Shown here: in pieces, positions 26,969 to 31,043 of the stretch | Position numbering within the stretch: position 1 is the first letter of the stretch | How the letters are laid out: each line of letters opens with the position of its first letter | Assembly (NCBI GenBank): GCA_963975495.1 | Contig: CAXBID010000010.1 | Coordinates: forward strand, 1 to 31,043 | Direction of reading: 5' to 3' | DNA: 31,043 nt | From: CAXBID01 sp963975495 | Lineage (GTDB): Bacteria; Bacteroidota; Bacteroidia; Flavobacteriales; Flavobacteriaceae | Made by a program: the position numbers and the translations under genes | Notes under the pieces: model-generated | Databases searched by the model: none | What the model saw: only the letters and a program-made list of their open reading frames with translations | What the model was told of the DNA's origin: nothing

Positions 26969-27311
26969 ATCTATTTAATTATACAAATAATTGGTGTTTC
27001 AAACGAAAACCTTTTTAGTAAGTCAATTACCAAAATGGATAAGACATTAAAGAGCCCCTAATGGTAATTAATTTACTTATAAAACATGTGGAATTTGCCA
27101 CGGTTTAACATCTTGTGCATGCACTATAACAGCTTTAACCAACACGACCATTATTAACCTACATAACTATCTTTTCCTTTTTATGAAATGTCTTTAGACC
27201 AATAATCATTTGAGATTGTAAATTCATGTTTAAGAAGTAATAAAGGTGTTTCAAAAATACATTTGAACCACCTTTACCTAACTAAATAAACAAACTCAAA
27301 CTAAATATTTA
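26969..27311. promoter_or_regulatory. 343-bp intergenic region ahead of the GH78-like gene
   Basis: The region separates the second SusCD unit from the enzyme cluster and should hold the cluster's promoter. I find no clean TTTG-N19-21-TAnnTTTG match. It contains a hairpin near the susD stop (listed separately), a 10-base perfect palindrome GTGCATGCAC at 27115-27124, and a small GTGG/CCAC hairpin just beside it. The palindrome shares only the GTG...CAC outline with the GTGTACAC operator of the first SusCD pair, so a link is speculative. Confidence 0.4.
27242..27275 (-). terminator. Hairpin after second susD-like gene, probable terminator or attenuator
   Basis: Fourteen bases (AAAGGTGTTTCAAA, 27242-27255) pair with 27262-27275 with a single mismatch around a loop of six. 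It stands about 37 bp after the SusD stop in the direction of transcription. The minus-strand sequence after the stem is only moderately U-rich (ATTACTTCTT), so termination may be incomplete. It probably lowers transcription of the downstream enzyme genes relative to SusCD or protects the 3' end of the SusCD mRNA. Confidence 0.6.
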
Positions 27312-28772
27312 TTACCAACCATCCGTTTGTTGAAAACCGAATTGATCAACTTGTCCTTGTGGTATGCCAACTAAAACCCTGATATTTTGATAGGCATTTG
27401 CCGTAACCGTTAAACCATCGGCCACTTGTTGGGCACCATGCGCCGTCATGACGGAAACGAGTTCGTTTCTTCTTAATAAATCAAAGAAACGATGTCCTTC
27501 AAAAGCTAGTTCACGCCTGCGCTCATCTGCAATGGTTTTTGTAATGTCAGCCAATTCAGCAGCACTAAGAGCAGGATTAGTTATTCCTGCACGGGTTCTA
27601 ATAGTAACAATAATGGTTGCAGGATCTCCACCACCAGCTTCTGCATAACATTCTGCTAACATTAATAAAGCATCTGCATAACGAAACATAGGCACGTTAA
27701 TGTCTTGCTCTCCGGGCTCTACAAAAGGGAAAGCAAACTTACTGGCCCAGTTATAAGTATTACCGACATTATCTGTATATACAGAGATATTATGGTCTTT
27801 TCTCGCATCGCCATCTACATATAAATCAATTAAATCTTGTGTGGGCCTAAATTGGTTTCCTCGATTATTTGGGGTAGAGCCGACACCTAAAATTTCTTCG
27901 CCACTAACTGAAGGCACAAAATTGGTAAACAAATCGATGGTTTGACCGAGTGAAAAAGAATTTTGAATTTCAAAAATATTTTCTATGTGGTTTTTTGTTT
28001 TAAAAACATCTACATAATTAGGCAATAAACCGTAACCTAAGGTTGTAATTTGTTCCAATAATGGGATGGCTTGTTGGTATTGCTGTTGTGCCATATGAAT
28101 TTTGGCTTTTAGCATCAATGCGGCTCCTTTGGTTGCACGCCCTTTATCGTCGGCTTTTATTGCAGAGGGAGTGGGTAATAATGAAATGACTTTATCGGCA
28201 TCCACCAATAAACTGGCATATACTTCATCGGCTGGGTCTCTTATTAAAAATTCCTCAGACCTTATTTCCTCAGGTGTTTCACCAGCTTTAGTGACATAGG
28301 GAATATCTCCAAACACGCGTACTAAATTAAAGTGAAACCATGTTCTAAAAAACAAGGCTTCACCTTCTCTAAAGTTTTTAGCCTCAACAGTCGGGTAGTC
28401 GGGGCGATTGATATTTGCCAGTACAAAATTCGCCCTAGAAATCCCTTGGTAATTAGTGGACCAATAATTTCCTATTCGGGAATTATTAGCCTGCATTGTA
28501 AATTCATTTAATTCATCATCGTCAATTCCCCCTGAATCTCCAGTTGATTCAATGTTGGTATTATCAGATCTGCTTTCACCAAAACGCAATTGTAATTGCT
28601 CAGTATATAAACTACGGTTAGAGACATATATTCCTGCCACAGCTTGATCTATTTCTTGAACAGTTTCAAAGAATCCTTGAGGTGTTCTGTAGGCTTCTGG
28701 AGTTTCATCTAAAAAATCATCACAGCTTGTGAAAACCAATAGCATTAATATCCAATTAATATATTTTTTCAT
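27312..28772 (-). CDS. SusD/RagB-like surface glycan-binding lipoprotein (second pair)
   Basis: This 486-residue lipoprotein (MLLVFTSC, Cys17, followed by the usual DDFLDETPE) has SusD family features: ISRANFVLANINR, FREGEALFFRTWFHFNLVRVFGDIPYVTKAG (about 130-165), KGRATKGAALMLKAKIHMAQQQYQQAI (about 205-230), FRYADALLMLAECYAEAGGGDP, IIVTIRTRAG, and ERRRELAFEGHRFFDLLRRN, with the ending LVGIPQGQVDQFGFQQTDGW. It partners the SusC-like transporter whose stop lies 20 bp upstream. It is clearly divergent from the SusD of the first pair, so the two pairs probably bind different fragments of the target glycan rather than being a recent duplication. Confidence 0.95.
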   Translation of the reverse strand: MKKYINWILMLLVFTSCDDFLDETPEAYRTPQGFFETVQEIDQAVAGIYVSNRSLYTEQLQLRFGESRSDNTNIESTGDSGGIDDDELNEFTMQANNSRIGNYWSTNYQGISRANFVLANINRPDYPTVEAKNFREGEALFFRTWFHFNLVRVFGDIPYVTKAGETPEEIRSEEFLIRDPADEVYASLLVDADKVISLLPTPSAIKADDKGRATKGAALMLKAKIHMAQQQYQQAIPLLEQITTLGYGLLPNYVDVFKTKNHIENIFEIQNSFSLGQTIDLFTNFVPSVSGEEILGVGSTPNNRGNQFRPTQDLIDLYVDGDARKDHNISVYTDNVGNTYNWASKFAFPFVEPGEQDINVPMFRYADALLMLAECYAEAGGGDPATIIVTIRTRAGITNPALSAAELADITKTIADERRRELAFEGHRFFDLLRRNELVSVMTAHGAQQVADGLTVTANAYQNIRVLVGIPQGQVDQFGFQQTDGW

Positions 28773-28792
28773 AATTATTTGTTTTGATGTTA

Positions 28793-31043
28793 TTAAAATG
28801 TTACGTTTAAACCAATAGCGAGTGTTCTTGAAATGGGATATGCTCCGTAATCTACATTTCTAACCAATGCATTATCACCAGCTCTATTTGTTGTTGGACT
28901 TCCGTAATCGTACCCAGAGATAAGAATTGGGTTTTGTAAACTTGCGTATACCCTAATACTGTCAAAGTAATCTTTAGACCAATCGTCATTTAGTCTGTAG
29001 CCAAATGTGATGTTTCGAATCCAGAGATAATCTGCTTTTTGAACGGATAATGAATTTGGTTTTCTAAAAAATATTTGACTATTATTACTACCAATACCAG
29101 GAATGACTTTGGTAGTTGGATCATCGCCAGGTCTAAAACGGTCTAACAATTTTCTACTAATATTAAATTGACCATCATTTTGATTATCCAAAAATTGTGT
29201 TTGTCCAAATAAAATACTGCCTCCTACAGAACCATCTAAGCTCATACTAAAATCGAAATTTTTATAGTTTATTTGTTGGCTAAATCCAAAAGTGAAATCA
29301 GGATTTGAATCGCCAATTATTTCCACATCTTGATCCGTAAGTCGACCATCTTCATCAACATCTTTGAATTTAATAGAACCTTCTATAGCTCCAGGGTATT
29401 TAGGCACATCGGCATCGTCAATTTCTGTCTGGGTAAATAAACCTGTAATATTTAGTCCTAAAAATTTTCCAATAGTTTGACCCTCTCTAACTTCTGTAAA
29501 ATTGATGCCCGCAATGTTACTGCCACCTGGGTTAAAGAAGCCTTCCTCTTGGATTAAATCGATGACTTTATTTTCATTTTGAGAATAGTTAAAATTAGCA
29601 TTCCATTGTAAATCTTTGGTGTTGAAAACTTTGAGATTTAAATCAATTTCAAAACCTTTATTTTCAATTTCTCCTACATTATCAATAACGCTGCCGAAAC
29701 CACTGGTAGCTGGTAAAGGTACTGACGCCAAGAAATCTACCGATGAAATGTTATAGTAATCAAAACCAATGGTAATTCTATTTTTAAATAAGCCTAAATC
29801 TACACCAAAGTTGGTCTCCTGGGTTTCTTCCCATTTGGCAGCTAAATTTGGAAGACCTGTTAAAACAACACCAGGCTCATTACTACCATTAAAGGTATAA
29901 TTAAACTGTGCTCCAGGATTAATTCTACCTTGTGCTTGGTAGTTGCCTAATCCGTTATTACCGCTAACTCCATAACCTCCTTCAATTTTAAAATCGGAAA
30001 TAACATCTTTTATAGATTCAAAAAATGGTTCGCTAGAAATCCTCCATGCTGCAGCAATGGATGGAAACGTTCCATATCGATTGCCTTCTCCAAATCTTGA
30101 AGACCCATCACGACGTACTGTAGCCGTAACATAATAACGATTCTTAAACGCATAGTTTACACGTGCTATCATTGAAATAAGTGCATTGGAATCGCTTGAA
30201 GCATTTGCTGACAGATCGGTTGGTTCTACTGAATTTTGACCACTTGGCAATTGAATGGCCTCATCGGCTAAATTTGATGATTCTACGTTGGAGGATGTTC
30301 CTTCGCGTTTTTCCATGGTATAACCAACCAAAGCATCAACATTGTGAACATCGTTGAATGTTTTTTTGTAATTCAAAGTGTTTTCAAAAACCCAGTTAAA
30401 GTTATTTTGGGTAAACACACGAGCACTGGCTTGTTGGGTTCCCAGCAAGCTAGGACTCAAGCTATTTCCAGGGAAATATGATGGGGTAAAATTCCTGTTA
30501 TTTCTATCAAGATACTGTAAAGAACCAAATGTTTTTGCTGTTAGTCCCGGTAATAGTTCCCATTCTAAAAAAGTCCCTAGACGTATTTGGTTGGTACGTC
30601 TTGTATCAACTCTTTTAGTTAATAAGGTGACGGGGTTTATATTTCTGGCTCGGTAAATTAAATTACCTTCGGTAACACCAGTTAAGTTGCCTTCATCATC
30701 AAACAAGGGTGCTGTTGGATCGGTCCATGCAGCCAAAGAAACGGCATTGTAAATTTGAAAGTTCCCTGCGCCACCTTCCGTTCTTCCGCCAGTAGCTATA
30801 GCTTGTGAGGGTGCGAAATTAATACCGAATTTGAGGTTGTTCTTTAATTCCATATCAAAATTTGCATTGATGGAATATCGTTTAAAATCTGTCCCTATCA
30901 ACGTTCCTTCTCTGTTTTCAAGTCCTGCAGAAACACTATATCTTACCTTTTCCGAGCCACCTCTAACACCTAAATCGTATTTTTTAACATAACCATTTCT
31001 GGTAATTAAATCAAACCAATCGTTATCAGGGCCTATATCTGTT
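28793..31043 (-). CDS. SusC/RagA-like TonB-dependent transporter (second pair), N-terminus cut by window edge
   Basis: The frame is open from the right edge to the stop at 28793, about 750 codons, and covers the C-terminal three quarters of a SusC-like protein. The signal peptide, carboxypeptidase-like domain and plug are outside the window; the visible part begins in the early barrel (DNDWFDLITRNGYVKKYDLG...). Barrel motifs typical of SusC include GSRFGEGNRYGTFPSIAAAWRISSEPFF, ETNFGVDLGLFKNRITIGFDYY, GSIKFKDVDEDGRLTDQDVEIIGDSNPDFTFGF, and the end ...AIGLNVTF with terminal Phe. A TTG at 30899-30901 is just an internal codon and not the start. With the SusD encoded 20 bp downstream it forms the second glycan importer of the locus. 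Confidence 0.95.
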   Translation of the reverse strand, partial: TDIGPDNDWFDLITRNGYVKKYDLGVRGGSEKVRYSVSAGLENREGTLIGTDFKRYSINANFDMELKNNLKFGINFAPSQAIATGGRTEGGAGNFQIYNAVSLAAWTDPTAPLFDDEGNLTGVTEGNLIYRARNINPVTLLTKRVDTRRTNQIRLGTFLEWELLPGLTAKTFGSLQYLDRNNRNFTPSYFPGNSLSPSLLGTQQASARVFTQNNFNWVFENTLNYKKTFNDVHNVDALVGYTMEKREGTSSNVESSNLADEAIQLPSGQNSVEPTDLSANASSDSNALISMIARVNYAFKNRYYVTATVRRDGSSRFGEGNRYGTFPSIAAAWRISSEPFFESIKDVISDFKIEGGYGVSGNNGLGNYQAQGRINPGAQFNYTFNGSNEPGVVLTGLPNLAAKWEETQETNFGVDLGLFKNRITIGFDYYNISSVDFLASVPLPATSGFGSVIDNVGEIENKGFEIDLNLKVFNTKDLQWNANFNYSQNENKVIDLIQEEGFFNPGGSNIAGINFTEVREGQTIGKFLGLNITGLFTQTEIDDADVPKYPGAIEGSIKFKDVDEDGRLTDQDVEIIGDSNPDFTFGFSQQINYKNFDFSMSLDGSVGGSILFGQTQFLDNQNDGQFNISRKLLDRFRPGDDPTTKVIPGIGSNNSQIFFRKPNSLSVQKADYLWIRNITFGYRLNDDWSKDYFDSIRVYASLQNPILISGYDYGSPTTNRAGDNALVRNVDYGAYPISRTLAIGLNVTF

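Noticed and set aside
30899..30901. TTG as a start for a 702-residue SusC-like protein
   Set aside because: The frame continues open to the window edge with typical SusC barrel sequence, so the gene is simply truncated by the window.
1..31043. tRNA, rRNA, CRISPR array or intact insertion sequence
   Set aside because: I saw no cloverleaf, ribosomal sequence, regularly spaced repeats or complete transposase.

Overview
The window looks like part of a polysaccharide utilisation locus (PUL) from a marine-type member of the Bacteroidota, probably Flavobacteriaceae. The base composition is AT-rich. There are two SusC/SusD outer-membrane pairs, a hybrid two-component regulator of the one-protein HTCS type, many lipoproteins with an N-terminal lipobox, a formylglycine sulfatase, and candidate promoters of the Bacteroidota TTTG / TAnnTTTG type. 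Every intact gene is on the minus strand, so transcription runs from high to low coordinates. The only plus-strand coding remnant is a broken integrase.

Layout in order of transcription. (1) 31043-27312: a SusC-like TonB-dependent transporter cut by the window edge, then its SusD-like lipoprotein, closed by a hairpin at 27242-27275. (2) 26968-15976: a degradation cluster of six genes: a GH78-like alpha-L-rhamnosidase, an S1 sulfatase, an alpha/beta-hydrolase esterase, a GH43-like beta-propeller with an inserted domain, an unassigned clan GH-A retaining hydrolase, and a large GH2 beta-galactosidase-like enzyme. All six carry export signals. (3) 15975-15035: about 0.9 kb without an intact gene, holding the C-terminal remnant of a tyrosine recombinase. 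(4) 15034-10841: the HTCS regulator. (5) 10609-6049: a complete SusC/SusD pair preceded by a striking twin GTGTACAC operator candidate and followed by a strong intrinsic terminator. (6) 5913-1: a tight operon of a cytoplasmic GH130 enzyme, an MFS sugar transporter, an unassigned lipoprotein, and a second exported protein that runs off the left edge.

How the parts could work together (inference): surface and periplasmic lipoproteins remove sulfate, ester, rhamnose and galactose-type groups from a branched, sulfated, rhamnose-containing glycan. The SusCD pairs import fragments, the HTCS senses a fragment in the periplasm and activates the locus, the MFS protein carries a small saccharide across the inner membrane, and the GH130 enzyme cleaves or phosphorolyses it. 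The mix of GH78, GH2, GH43-like, GH-A and sulfatase fits a sulfated (rhamno/arabino)galactan better than ulvan, alginate or laminarin, since no polysaccharide lyase or GH16/GH17 is seen. The substrate cannot be fixed from sequence alone. The best candidates for new biology are the two unassigned exported proteins of the GH130 operon and the unassigned GH-A enzyme.
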